DNA of 64,000 nucleotides from Kordiimonas aquimaris (GTDB lineage Bacteria > Pseudomonadota > Alphaproteobacteria > Sphingomonadales > Kordiimonadaceae): the NCBI RefSeq assembly GCF_025574485.1, contig NZ_JAOBPO010000001.1:441501-505500 (forward strand). Reading direction: 5' to 3'. The position numbers were made by a program, and so were the translations under genes. The stretch's first letter is position 1, and each line of letters starts with the position of its first letter. This document shows, one piece after another, positions 9,327 through 18,733 of this stretch. A model generated the notes under the pieces. That model was not told the DNA's origin. It saw only the letters and a list, made by a program, of their open reading frames with translations, and did not search any database.

Positions 9327-9833
9327 TTACTCTTTTGGTAGTATAACGTTGTCGATCACATGGATTACGCCGTTGCTTGTTTTAATATCGGCCGAGACAA
9401 CATTTGCACCATCAACTGTTACGCCACCGCCAGTTGCATCAATTGATATTTTCTGACCCTGTACGGTTGCAGCTTCCAGCTTTTTACCAGCTAAATCTGC
9501 TGACATTACTTTGCCTAGCACAACGTGATACGTCAGCACAGCCGTAAGCTTCGCCTTGTTTTCAGGCTTAAGCAGTGTTTCCACGGTACCAGCTGGCAGT
9601 TTTGCAAATGCTGCATCTGTCGGGGCGAACACGGTAAAGGGCCCATCTCCTTTAAGGACGCTTACCAGCCCTGCAGCTTTCACAGCTGCCACAAGTGTAT
9701 TAAAGCTGCCAGCGTTTACCGCGGTATCAACGATATCAGCTTTGTTGCCGTGATGATCTGCCAGTGTCGGCGTCGAAAATATGAAAGTGGCTGCTGTAAG
9801 GGCGATACCGATATTACGTGTAATTGAATTCAT
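9327..9833 (-). CDS. Secreted fasciclin (FAS1) domain protein
   Basis: A 168-residue secreted protein with a signal peptide (residues 1-25, ending TPTLA-DHHG) and one fasciclin domain. The two conserved FAS1 boxes are visible: [17 protein letters not shown] and [13 protein letters not shown]. Bacterial FAS1 proteins are usually periplasmic or surface proteins linked to adhesion, and the exact partner here is unknown. It lies downstream of lysK on the same strand but has 129 bases of its own leader containing an inverted repeat at 9886-9916. Confidence 0.9.
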   Translation of the reverse strand: MNSITRNIGIALTAATFIFSTPTLADHHGNKADIVDTAVNAGSFNTLVAAVKAAGLVSVLKGDGPFTVFAPTDAAFAKLPAGTVETLLKPENKAKLTAVLTYHVVLGKVMSADLAGKKLEAATVQGQKISIDATGGGVTVDGANVVSADIKTSNGVIHVIDNVILPKE

Positions 9834-9885
9834 TGTTCTATCCTCGTGATTGATTGATAGAACCCATTACGGCGGCAATTTGCGG

Positions 9886-9916
9886 CCAGATTATCACTTG
9901 TTTTTGAGTGATCTGG
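9886..9916. repeat. Inverted repeat upstream of the fasciclin gene
   Basis: CCAGAT and ATCTGG form the outer arms and CACT/AGTG the inner arms around a short T-rich centre. The symmetry is imperfect (a three-base bulge on one side). It lies between the lysK stop and the fasciclin start and could be an operator or part of an attenuator. There is no T-tract on the minus strand after it. Confidence 0.4.
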
Positions 9917-9962
9917 TTACAAAAAACCGCCGTTTACGCTGTATATACCTGATTAGATCAGG

Positions 9963-11561
9963 TTAGATTACGAGTTTACCTGCAAGGGCTTCATCAATTA
10001 GTGCCAAGGTTTCATTGATGCCATATAACGCAATGAAACCGCCCATACGCGGACCTTGGCTTTGACCTAGCAACACTTCGTAGCAAGCCCTAAACCAATC
10101 ACGAAGGTTTTCAAATTCAGCATCTTTACCGGCAGAATAAACCTCGGTCATAATCAACTCGGCATCTGTCTCGTTTGCATCCAGTGCCTTCAGGCGTGTT
10201 TTCAGGCTTTCAAAAGCCGTTAGCTCCTGCGCCGACGGTACCCGGAAAGACTTGGTCGGTTTTACGAAATCCGCATAATAACGAATTGCGTATCCCATCA
10301 GACGATCAAGGTCTGGGTATGTTTCTGCGCTTGCGCCGTCAACATAGCGGGCAACAAAGCCCCACAGGGTTTCTTTGTCTTCCGTGTTTGCTACAGAAAC
10401 CAAATTCAGCAGCAGGGCGAACGAAACCGGTATGCTCGCTGCAGGTACAGTGCCGCCGTGGATATGCCATGCTGGATTTTTGTACTGATCCGCAAGCTCT
10501 TGATCGTGGAATTTGGTGACGAAAGTATAATACTCGTCAACCGCCTTTGGAATCACATCAAAATACAGGCGTTTTGCCTTGCGGGGGCTTTGGAACATAT
10601 ACAATGAAAGACTTTCCGGGCTTGCATAGGCGAGCCACTCTTCAATCGAAATACCATTGCCTTTTGACTTGGATATTTTTTGGCCTTGTTGGTCCAAAAA
10701 CATTTCATAGCTTAAGGCTTCCGGCGGCTGTCCGCCCAGAATGCGGCGGATGATTGAGGAGAGCTTAACGCTTTCATCCAGATCTTTACCGGCCATCTCA
10801 TAATCAACGTCCAGCGCATCCCAGCGCATGGCCCAGTCTACTTTCCACTGACATTTCACATTGCCACCAGTAACTGAAACAGTGTGGCGTGTGCCGGATG
10901 CGCTTTCAAACGAGATGATGCCTTTGTCTGCATCCTCAATCGTAATCGGTACCTGCAGAACTTCATCCGTTTCAGGGCAAAGCGGCAAAAACGGGCTATA
11001 TGTCTGGCGGCGCTCTTCACCGAGGGTTGGCAAGATCACATTGATGATTTTCTCGTAACGCTGACAAATTTTAATCAGTGTCGCATCAAACATGCCTGCT
11101 TTGTAGCATTCGGTCGAAGAATAAAACTCATAATCAAACCCATATTGGTCCAAGAACGCCTGCAGGCGTGCATTGTTATGCGCGCCGAAACTATCGTGCG
11201 TTCCAAACGGGTCTGGTACTTGCGTTAATGGTTTACCAAGCGCGCCAGTTAAAAGGTCCTGATTGGGTACATTTGTTGGTACTTTGCGCAGGCCGTCCAT
11301 ATCATCTGAAAAACAGATAAGCTTGGTTGGCAGATCTGAAATTTCCTGAAAAGCCCGCATTACCATGGTTGTGCGAGCAACCTCACCGAATGTGCCAAGA
11401 TGCGGCAACCCAGAAGGGCCGTAACCCGTTTCAAATAGAACATAGCCTTTTTCCGGTACGCCGTTTTTCTTAAAACGTTTGACCAGCTTTTCGGCTTCTT
11501 GAAAAGGCCATGCTTTGGATGCAAGTGCTAGATCAACGTTTCCTGTCATCGGTGTCACCAT
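9963..11561 (-). CDS. lysK: Lysyl-tRNA synthetase, class I
   Basis: Charges tRNA-Lys with lysine. This is the class I enzyme found in many alphaproteobacteria in place of class II LysS. The HIGH-type signature is seen as GPSGLPHLGTFGE and the KMSKS signature as KISKSKGNG. The open frame runs back to 11666, but the enzyme starts near the ATG at 11561 or the one at 11549 (MTGNVDLALASKAWPF). I took 11561, giving 532 residues. No strong Shine-Dalgarno is visible at either. The gene is divergent from the DinG-type helicase. Confidence 0.92.
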   Translation of the reverse strand: MVTPMTGNVDLALASKAWPFQEAEKLVKRFKKNGVPEKGYVLFETGYGPSGLPHLGTFGEVARTTMVMRAFQEISDLPTKLICFSDDMDGLRKVPTNVPNQDLLTGALGKPLTQVPDPFGTHDSFGAHNNARLQAFLDQYGFDYEFYSSTECYKAGMFDATLIKICQRYEKIINVILPTLGEERRQTYSPFLPLCPETDEVLQVPITIEDADKGIISFESASGTRHTVSVTGGNVKCQWKVDWAMRWDALDVDYEMAGKDLDESVKLSSIIRRILGGQPPEALSYEMFLDQQGQKISKSKGNGISIEEWLAYASPESLSLYMFQSPRKAKRLYFDVIPKAVDEYYTFVTKFHDQELADQYKNPAWHIHGGTVPAASIPVSFALLLNLVSVANTEDKETLWGFVARYVDGASAETYPDLDRLMGYAIRYYADFVKPTKSFRVPSAQELTAFESLKTRLKALDANETDAELIMTEVYSAGKDAEFENLRDWFRACYEVLLGQSQGPRMGGFIALYGINETLALIDEALAGKLVI

Positions 11562-11714
11562 ATCATAAAGGTTTAAAGGGTGTTCGAGGCGGCGGACACT
11601 ATGCAAGCCGCGGGCTTCCGTCAAGGAAAACACGCGTGATCGCAAAACAGAAACACTGTGCGACAAACTTGAGAAACGCAGTTTTTCTATCTGTCTTTTT
11701 AGAGCAGTCTCGTT

Positions 11715-14528
11715 ATGCTCCGCACTATGGAAGATATGCGCACCGAAGACATGATTATAGCGGCTGAAAAAGTGGCCGCGCGCCTTGATGCGGTGCCTGT
11801 GGCTGTCGTTGGTGTGCGCGGTGTTACGGTTTTAACACCGGATGGTGCCTTTGAAAATTTGTCGCTGGATGAAGGTGCCGAAGCACTAAGTCAGGTACCG
11901 CACCTGCTTGTGAATCGTGTGCTTTCTGCGCGGCGATTAGGTCTTGGTTTTTTGCTGGCGTATGACCTTCTTGAGCTTTTTGCATTTATCAGGCCTGCAC
12001 GTTACTGCCTGCCAACGGTGCGCGGCCTGAAAGATGTATTGACGCTTGGCTGCGCGGTAGGCAACCCTGAAGATGACTGCCTTGCCTTGCAGGAAATTGG
12101 CGAACGCTTGCTTGGTGATCCAGCGGCCCAAACCTATCGCTACCGGGCAGGTGCCGCAAAAGTGGCAACGATGATGGCGCGGGCGGGCTGGCCTTGGGGT
12201 CCACTTGTAATGGCTGCAACCGAAACATATGCAGACCACAGCCGTGAAGATGGTTTATCTGTTTGGTCTGCACTTACAGATTGGGAAGACGGTGCGCCGC
12301 CGCCGCCGCCCGGAGATGAAGCTATTGATCCGGATGATAGCGAGCAACGACTTAAGGCTTTACTCGGCGAAGGTGCAGAAGAGCGGGCTGGCCAAAGACG
12401 CTACGCAGCAGCAGCAACGCACGCGTTTCGCCCGCGCGAGATGGTTGATGCGCCTAACCTTCAATTGCTGGAAGCTGGTACAGGTACGGGAAAAACATTG
12501 GGTTATATTGCGCCTGCGAGCCTGTGGGCCGAGAAGAATGACGGGCCTGTATGGCTATCAACTTACACAAAAAACTTACAGCGGCAGCTGGATCAGGAAT
12601 TAAGCAAACTATATCCGGACCCCAAAATTAAAGCCAAACGCGCGGTTATTCGTAAAGGCCGCGAAAATTATGCATGTTTGCTCAATATTGAAGAGACATT
12701 GCGCGCGGTTATGATGCGGGCCGGCATGAACAAAGCGGCAAGCGGCATGCCCGCTGGCGGTGGGGTAGACAGAGATCGTGTGCTTATTGGTCTTGTTGTG
12801 CGCTGGGCACGGTTTACTCGTGATGGTGATATGATTGGTGGCGATTTTCCTAGCTGGCTTGGTGCGCATTTTGGCGCTGGTCGTATTGCAGGCCTAACGG
12901 ATCGTCGCGGCGAGTGTCTTTATTCGGCGTGCGCCCATTTCCGGAAATGTTTTATTGAGAAAACGGCGCGCAAGGCCAAGCATGCAGACCTTGTGGTGGC
13001 TAATCATGCACTTGTTGTTACGCAGGCAGCAACGCGCGGGGATGACCCTGACTTGCCAAGGCGCTTGGTGTTTGATGAGGGCCATCATGTTTTCGAAGCA
13101 GCAGATAGTGCTTTCTCGATAAGGCTTTCCGGGCTTGAAGGGGCTGAACTGAGGCGCTGGATCAGAGGCAAGGAAAGTGGTGGTAGCACACGTGCACGCG
13201 GCTTGAAGTCACGGCTTGATGAGCTGGTTGCAGACGATGCTGACGCACGCCGGCTTCTCGAAGATGTTTTGGAAGCGGCACGTATTTTACCGGCTGATAA
13301 TTGGCTTGGCCGTGTAACGGGTGCCGCGGCCATGACACGGTTTGAAACCTTTTTAATGTTAGTGCGCGCGCAGGTTCTGGCGCGTTCCGATGCGTCTGGA
13401 CCGCATGGCTTAGAGGCAAGCGTTAATGACCCAATTGACGGTTTGCCAGATGCAGCACATGCACTATCCGAGGCATTTTTTGCCCTTGCTAAACCAATGA
13501 AGGCGCTAGCGCTGGCCTTGGCACGCAAGCTGGATGAAGAAGCTGATACGCTTGATAGCACTTCTCGCGGCAGGCTTGAGGCATCGGCGCGATCACTAAA
13601 GCTGCGCGCTGACACGGTTGGTGTGTGGGCTGGAATGGCTGAAGCATTTGGTGGCCCCGCACCAGAAACATTTGTTGATTGGCTTGAGCTAGAACGTTTT
13701 GACGCCCGCGAGAGAGGTGTCGCCTATTGCCGCCACTTTATTGACCCCACCAAGCCATTTGCGGATATCGTTCTTGCAAACACACACGGTGCGATCATTA
13801 CGTCTGCAACATTGCGGGATAAATCAGGTGATGCTGATAACTGGCAAAGTGCGGATATGCGAACAGGAGCACAGCATTTGACGGTGCCTGCGCGCCGTCT
13901 CAGTGTTTCATCGCCGTTTGATTATCCCGCGCACACAAAGGTGCTTATAGTCGGCGATGTAAACAAGGCTGACCAACAGCAGGTAGCCGCAGCGTACCGC
14001 GCTTTATTTATGGCATCGGATGGTGGGGCGCTTGGTCTTTTTACGGCAATTAGCCGCCTGCGGGCGACATATCATCATATAGCGGCGCATCTGGAGGCGG
14101 AGAGCATGCCGCTATATGCGCAGCATGTTGACCCCGTTGATACCGCAACGCTTGTTGATATCTTCCGTGACGAGGCAAACGCGTGCCTTCTTGGTACAGA
14201 TGCCGTGCGTGACGGTGTTGATGTGCCTGGTGATAGTTTGCGCATGATTGTGTTTGACCGTGTTCCCTGGCCGCGGCCAACATTGTTGCACCGCGCGCGC
14301 CGTGCTGCGTTTGGCGGGCGTGTTTATGATGAGATGCTAACGCGCCTTAAGCTTGCACAGGCTTTTGGCCGCCTGGTGCGCCGAGCTGATGATCGGGGTA
14401 TATTTGTAATGCTGGATGGTCAAACGCCTACGCGCTTGCTCGATGCTTTTCCGGAAGGTGTTGACGTGCAGCGCATTGGCCTTGCTGATGCAGTTGATCA
14501 AGTGGGGGCCTTTTTTGCAAATAAGTGA
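11715..14528 (+). CDS. DinG-type superfamily 2 (XPD-like) DNA helicase
   Basis: A 937-residue ATP-dependent helicase of the DinG/YoaA/XPD group, involved in unwinding DNA structures during repair. Walker A is EAGTGTGKTL (about residues 252-261), and the DEAH box reads DEGHH near 453. Between them lie an ENYACL Cys and the cluster ECLYSACAHFRKC, consistent with four iron-sulfur ligands. The first 240 residues form an extension seen in alphaproteobacterial members. The conserved C-terminal helicase motif LAQAFGRLVRRADDRG is intact. Confidence 0.9.
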   Translation: MLRTMEDMRTEDMIIAAEKVAARLDAVPVAVVGVRGVTVLTPDGAFENLSLDEGAEALSQVPHLLVNRVLSARRLGLGFLLAYDLLELFAFIRPARYCLPTVRGLKDVLTLGCAVGNPEDDCLALQEIGERLLGDPAAQTYRYRAGAAKVATMMARAGWPWGPLVMAATETYADHSREDGLSVWSALTDWEDGAPPPPPGDEAIDPDDSEQRLKALLGEGAEERAGQRRYAAAATHAFRPREMVDAPNLQLLEAGTGTGKTLGYIAPASLWAEKNDGPVWLSTYTKNLQRQLDQELSKLYPDPKIKAKRAVIRKGRENYACLLNIEETLRAVMMRAGMNKAASGMPAGGGVDRDRVLIGLVVRWARFTRDGDMIGGDFPSWLGAHFGAGRIAGLTDRRGECLYSACAHFRKCFIEKTARKAKHADLVVANHALVVTQAATRGDDPDLPRRLVFDEGHHVFEAADSAFSIRLSGLEGAELRRWIRGKESGGSTRARGLKSRLDELVADDADARRLLEDVLEAARILPADNWLGRVTGAAAMTRFETFLMLVRAQVLARSDASGPHGLEASVNDPIDGLPDAAHALSEAFFALAKPMKALALALARKLDEEADTLDSTSRGRLEASARSLKLRADTVGVWAGMAEAFGGPAPETFVDWLELERFDARERGVAYCRHFIDPTKPFADIVLANTHGAIITSATLRDKSGDADNWQSADMRTGAQHLTVPARRLSVSSPFDYPAHTKVLIVGDVNKADQQQVAAAYRALFMASDGGALGLFTAISRLRATYHHIAAHLEAESMPLYAQHVDPVDTATLVDIFRDEANACLLGTDAVRDGVDVPGDSLRMIVFDRVPWPRPTLLHRARRAAFGGRVYDEMLTRLKLAQAFGRLVRRADDRGIFVMLDGQTPTRLLDAFPEGVDVQRIGLADAVDQVGAFFANK

Positions 14529-14547
14529 AACGGATATAACAAGCCCC

Positions 14548-15477
14548 ATGATTGATTTGGTTGTTGTTGGTTTCACGGGAGAACTGCGCGCTCTGAAGCT
14601 ACAGGCTCGCTCTATAAGGCTTTATGCCAAGCCCGGTACATTCAATCGTATCTTCTATGTATGTAATGACCAGTCTTTCGGTGTTTTCAAGCGTTACATA
14701 AAATATGAAGTGCTACCCGAACTTGGCTGCTTTAAAGAACAGGTCAAGGTTGTTGATTATAAAAAATTAGCCGGAAAGCGCATCCGTAAAACGGGCTGGC
14801 GAAGTCAACAGGCATTAAAGCTTTTGGCAGTGAATATTGTCAGTACGCCTCAATTTCTGATTTTGGATAGCAAGAACCACTTTATTCGACCAATAGATAA
14901 AGCCACATTTATAACGCCGTCAGGGAAGCTACGCGTGCACTCTGTCCCGATAAATGAATTGTTTCGTAAACATTGTATTGCGACCTGCCATTACTTTGGT
15001 GTTGAGCACGGCGACAAGATAGAAGAAGCACACCCAACAACCACACCGTTTATGATGGCAACGGCGATAACAAAAGGTTTGTTGACAAATGTTGAAGAGC
15101 GCGAGGAAAAATCATTTTTTGATGTCTTTATTGAAAATACAGAATGGAATGAGTTTTATTTTTACTATGCATACATGTTGTCGCGGCAAGGATTGATTGA
15201 AACGACATATGACGAATGTGAGCGCTACACAGTTGCTCTTTTTGGGCAAGCCGCAGAGTCAAATGAACGCGTCAGGATGCTGATCGATGCTCTTGGAGAC
15301 ACAAACATCTGCTGTACAGGTGTGCATCGTCGCATTTATGAAGTTGGCTTGAGCAACAACATGAGCGATATTGCTGATATGTGGTTGCGATTTGGTTTGA
15401 TTAAAACTCGCGCTGAAGCCGCATACTTTCAAACTATTGAAAAGCCATCAAAACGAAAGCGCTTCATTTTGTTTTAA
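14548..15477 (+). CDS. DUF6492-like, glycosyltransferase-related protein
   Basis: A 309-residue cytosolic protein that resembles the DUF6492 group, itself related to glycosyltransferases. Supporting segments are WRSQQALKLLAVNI, followed by FLILDSKNHFIRP, which looks like the D-x-D metal and sugar-nucleotide site. No signal peptide or membrane segment is seen. I used the ATG at 14548, 19 bases after the helicase stop; an upstream ATG would overlap the helicase gene. Base composition is more AT-rich than the helicase gene, hinting at separate history. The assignment is from motif resemblance only. Confidence 0.6.
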   Translation: MIDLVVVGFTGELRALKLQARSIRLYAKPGTFNRIFYVCNDQSFGVFKRYIKYEVLPELGCFKEQVKVVDYKKLAGKRIRKTGWRSQQALKLLAVNIVSTPQFLILDSKNHFIRPIDKATFITPSGKLRVHSVPINELFRKHCIATCHYFGVEHGDKIEEAHPTTTPFMMATAITKGLLTNVEEREEKSFFDVFIENTEWNEFYFYYAYMLSRQGLIETTYDECERYTVALFGQAAESNERVRMLIDALGDTNICCTGVHRRIYEVGLSNNMSDIADMWLRFGLIKTRAEAAYFQTIEKPSKRKRFILF

Positions 15478-15544
15478 GGTGCGGCAGTATTTCACTTGAG
15501 GTTGTCACCTTGACCAATTAGCGTGCCTGAAAAGGAGAAAACTT

Positions 15545-15958
15545 ATGTCAACAATTAGCCCTGAAACGGCGCTTGTTTATACGATGGTGACGGTTTCTGC
15601 ATCTGATGATGAAATGTCAGATAGCGAGTTGACTCGGATGACAGGTATCGTCGGATACTTGCCAGCGTTCCGTAACTATAACGTGGAGCGTTTGCGTACG
15701 GATACAGATACATGTATTGCACTTTTGCAAAGTGAAGAGGGCTTGGACGCTGTGCTGGGTCTTGTTGATGAAGCCGTTCCTGACACGCATCATGACCTTG
15801 TTTATGCGCTGGCCTGTGAAGTGGCGGCATCCGATGGTAATTTGACGCAGGAAGAGTTGCGTCTTCTTGAGATGATTAGACACTTCCTGAATGTGGATAG
15901 ATTAACGGCAGCTGCGATTGAGCGCGGTATTGCTGCGCGTCAAAAATCTGTTGCTTAA
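15545..15958 (+). CDS. TerB-family protein
   Basis: A 137-residue all-helical protein of the tellurite-resistance TerB-like family. TerB-like domains usually show two acidic repeats; here they are SASDDEMSDSELTRM and VAASDGNLTQEELRLLEMI, which look like metal-binding loops. The ATG has AAGGAG seven bases upstream. No other ter genes lie nearby, so a tellurite role should not be assumed. Stand-alone copies are common in alphaproteobacteria. Confidence 0.8.
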   Translation: MSTISPETALVYTMVTVSASDDEMSDSELTRMTGIVGYLPAFRNYNVERLRTDTDTCIALLQSEEGLDAVLGLVDEAVPDTHHDLVYALACEVAASDGNLTQEELRLLEMIRHFLNVDRLTAAAIERGIAARQKSVA

Positions 15959-15978
15959 AATGGTGATACTACCGCGGC

Positions 15979-16779
15979 TCAGGGCTCAATAGAATCCAGG
16001 TTAAGCGGGGCTATATCGCGCCAAGCTTCAATTCCATTGAAAGCAGTTGCTGCGGCAATTGCTTTTTTTATGGCCTTTTTATCCTTTGATTTTAACGCCT
16101 TAATGATAGGCTTTGTTTTATCCTGAATTAGGCGGTTAATAGCAGTTATTGCGGGTTTCCGCATATGTTGCTCGACCAGAGCAGCCCCTTGCTGGCGGTC
16201 TTTGGTGCCGCCGCGAGCTAGTAGCTTCAGGTATTCCAACATAAAGGGCAGACCTGTTTCTCCCATCATAACAGCTTCTGCAAAATATTGTTTTGCCTTT
16301 GATCGGCTAGCACCCAGATATACACGCGCGAGAAAACCCGCGGCAGATACTTCAGAGTGCCACCCTCCTATTGCTGCGTGTGCGGCAGGCTGATTCGGAA
16401 AGTCCTTGTATATTTGTTCCAATAATTTGCGGGACTTTTTAGCCAAGCTTGGTTTTTTGAAACGTTTGCCTTCGAAGCCAACGCCAATGGCAAGCGTAAT
16501 GCGGGCATCTATATTTTGTGGATCAAGGGTAACGGCATGCCGGCAATCACTTATGGCATCATGTAGACTGCGGACAGCCGCACTGCCACTTTCCTGATAT
16601 CCGCCAATTAACATGCCGGCACGACAAGCAACTGTGAAGCCATGTGCGGTTTCTGCGGCGCGGCCCAATGCGCGCGCGCGCTCAAAATCACCAATATTCA
16701 ATGCATGTGCAGCGGAGTCTTCAGATGCGTTTACATGTGAAGAAGCAGCATAAAGAAAAATAACGATCCATAATTTCAT
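15979..16779 (-). CDS. Secreted tetratricopeptide-like protein
   Basis: A 266-residue protein with a signal peptide (IVIFLYAASSHVNA) followed by helical repeats of TPR type, for example the stretch DAISDCRHAVTLDPQNIDARITLAIGVG. The C-terminal part is Lys-rich (KALKSKDKKAIKKAIAA). I do not recognise a specific family; a periplasmic scaffold is plausible. It is convergent with the TerB gene and downstream of trkH on the same strand. Confidence 0.65.
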   Translation of the reverse strand: MKLWIVIFLYAASSHVNASEDSAAHALNIGDFERARALGRAAETAHGFTVACRAGMLIGGYQESGSAAVRSLHDAISDCRHAVTLDPQNIDARITLAIGVGFEGKRFKKPSLAKKSRKLLEQIYKDFPNQPAAHAAIGGWHSEVSAAGFLARVYLGASRSKAKQYFAEAVMMGETGLPFMLEYLKLLARGGTKDRQQGAALVEQHMRKPAITAINRLIQDKTKPIIKALKSKDKKAIKKAIAAATAFNGIEAWRDIAPLNLDSIEP

Positions 16780-16839
16780 TTTGGCTTTTTACACACCGCA
16801 ACATGAACGTCAGCATAACAGACGCAAAGAAGATAATAT

Positions 16840-18288
16840 TCAGGCACGCCAAAACCGTGGTGACAAAAGCACCAAGACAGAAAACAGCTCGAGGCGTCCG
16901 ACCAGCATACCAACTGACATTAGCCATTTGGCGGTGTCCGTAAGCCCCCCAAAGGAACCGGCTGGTCCAACGTCTTCACCGAGGCCGGGCCCGACATTGG
17001 CAAGCGCTGTTCCTGCACTGGACAGCGCCGTGATCCAGTCTGTGCCTGTGCTTGAGATGGCAAGGGTCAGCACGAGAAAGGTTGCCAAAAATAAAGTCAT
17101 AAAACTCATAACGGAGTTGCGCACATCCAGAGGAATAGGCCGACCATTATACCGGGCAACAAAAACACCGTTTGGTTGAAGGATATGGTCGATCCAACTT
17201 TTCATCGACTTAAGCAGAACCTGAAAGCGGAATATCTTGATCCCGCAGCTTGTAGACCCTGCACACCCGCCAATAAACATGACCATAAAGAACAGTGTTG
17301 CTGAAAAGCTACCCCACTGACTGTAGTCGGTGGTGGCATAACCTGTGCCGGTTAATATGGAGATGATATTAAAAAGGCCATATCGTACTGCCTCGTAGAG
17401 CGAAAAACCCTTCCAGATAATAAGCCAGCTAACAACAGAGAAGCATAAGAAAAATATTAGTTTTAAGAAGCCGCGTACTTGTTCATCGCGCCACAAAGCC
17501 ATGGGCCGGCCCCGTAATACTTGTAAATAAAGGATAAAGGGTATGGATCCAACGATCATAAAGAATGTCGCGAGCATATCGATTGAAAAGCTGTCGAATT
17601 TACCAATTGATGCATCAGATGTTGAAAACCCGCCTGTTGCAATGGTTGTCATTGCATGCGCAAGGGCATCAAATGCCCCCATACCTGCCAGAAGGTAGGC
17701 TAGCATGCATATGGCGGTTAATGAGACGTAAGCCCCGCTAATAACAGCAGAAATTTGGCCAGCACGTGGCAATATTTTCTCAACAGTATCAAAACTTTCA
17801 GCTTTAAAAACCTGCATACCACCAACTTGCAACATAGGCAGAACGGCGACAGCCATTACAACAATTCCAATGCCGCCAAACCATTGCAATAGCGCGCGCC
17901 AGATAAGAATGCCGGGTGGTGCATTATCCAGACCTGAAATGACAGTGGACCCTGTTGTGGTGAGGCCGCTCATGGCTTCAAAGTAAGCATCTGTATAGCT
18001 GAGGCTAAGTTCAGAAAACGCAAGCGGTAATGCTGCAAATGCAGGCAACACAGCCCATGCAAGGAATGTTAACAGAAAGGCTTGCCTCAGATTAAGGGCA
18101 TCACCGGTTCCGCGGTTGGCCAGCATAAACATGCCGCCAACAGTTATGGTCAGAAACCCTGATAAAACAAAGATTTCCCAATCATGATTGCCGGCTAATA
18201 CATCAAACAAGACAGGTACAGCCATGCCGCCTGCCAACATGCAAACAAGCGAACCAAGAGCAAACAGTACGGGGCGCAGATCAAGCAT
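16840..18288 (-). CDS. trkH: TrkH-family potassium uptake protein
   Basis: The potassium-translocating membrane subunit of the Trk system, 482 residues, with four repeated pore regions. Filter segments are visible as GLTTTGSTV, TGGFSTSDAS, LTGTGYATTDYS and the last one around NVGPG, separated by many hydrophobic helices. No trkA or ktrA lies alongside, so its regulatory partner must be encoded elsewhere. It precedes the TPR-like gene by 60 bases and follows apaG by 24, so these may be co-transcribed. Confidence 0.9.
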   Translation of the reverse strand: MLDLRPVLFALGSLVCMLAGGMAVPVLFDVLAGNHDWEIFVLSGFLTITVGGMFMLANRGTGDALNLRQAFLLTFLAWAVLPAFAALPLAFSELSLSYTDAYFEAMSGLTTTGSTVISGLDNAPPGILIWRALLQWFGGIGIVVMAVAVLPMLQVGGMQVFKAESFDTVEKILPRAGQISAVISGAYVSLTAICMLAYLLAGMGAFDALAHAMTTIATGGFSTSDASIGKFDSFSIDMLATFFMIVGSIPFILYLQVLRGRPMALWRDEQVRGFLKLIFFLCFSVVSWLIIWKGFSLYEAVRYGLFNIISILTGTGYATTDYSQWGSFSATLFFMVMFIGGCAGSTSCGIKIFRFQVLLKSMKSWIDHILQPNGVFVARYNGRPIPLDVRNSVMSFMTLFLATFLVLTLAISSTGTDWITALSSAGTALANVGPGLGEDVGPAGSFGGLTDTAKWLMSVGMLVGRLELFSVLVLLSPRFWRA

Positions 18289-18312
18289 CCATGTGCCTCA
18301 TGTTTAAAAGCG

Positions 18313-18708
18313 TCAGTTGACGTTTAGCGCATAGTATGGACTATCTAGTGAGAAGTTTGGTATCTCAATAAAAAAATGATCGCCGTTTTCATCTTGCATC
18401 TCATATTGGCCGCGCATAAAGCCAGTAGCTGTAGTGAGAGGTGTACCACTTGTATATACGTAATGTTGTCCGGGAAGAATAATAGGCTGTTCACCAATAA
18501 CACCTTCACCGCTTACCTCTTTCGTTAACCCTTCACCATTAATAATCACCCATTGCCGCGCCATTAGCTGAACAGACTTTTCGCTTTCGTTCATAATTTT
18601 GATCCGATAAGCCCACACATATTGGTTTTCTGACGGTTCAGACTGGTCATCTAAAAAGTAGGATTGAACGGCAACACGAATGCCATCGGTTACAGCCTCA
18701 AAGGTCAT
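18313..18708 (-). CDS. apaG: ApaG domain protein
   Basis: A 131-residue protein of the ApaG family, an immunoglobulin-like fold often linked to cobalt/magnesium homeostasis, with unresolved biochemical role. The signature segments are WAYRIKIMNES, QLMARQWVIINGEG and GFMRGQYEMQDENGDHF. The longest frame starts at a TTG inside metZ (18753). I chose the ATG at 18708, giving MTFEAVTDGIRV, which matches family N-termini. It follows metZ with 25 bases between coding regions. Confidence 0.9.
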   Translation of the reverse strand: MTFEAVTDGIRVAVQSYFLDDQSEPSENQYVWAYRIKIMNESEKSVQLMARQWVIINGEGLTKEVSGEGVIGEQPIILPGQHYVYTSGTPLTTATGFMRGQYEMQDENGDHFFIEIPNFSLDSPYYALNVN

Positions 18709-18733
18709 GACATCTGATAACAGGTCTTCCACT

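Noticed and set aside
11562-11666. 35-residue extension of lysK
   Set aside because: The extra residues do not resemble class I LysRS N-termini and would take up most of the divergent promoter region.
13085-13615. 176-codon frame antisense to the DinG-type helicase
   Set aside because: It is Ser/Ala/Arg-rich with no motif, and lies fully within a recognised gene on the other strand.
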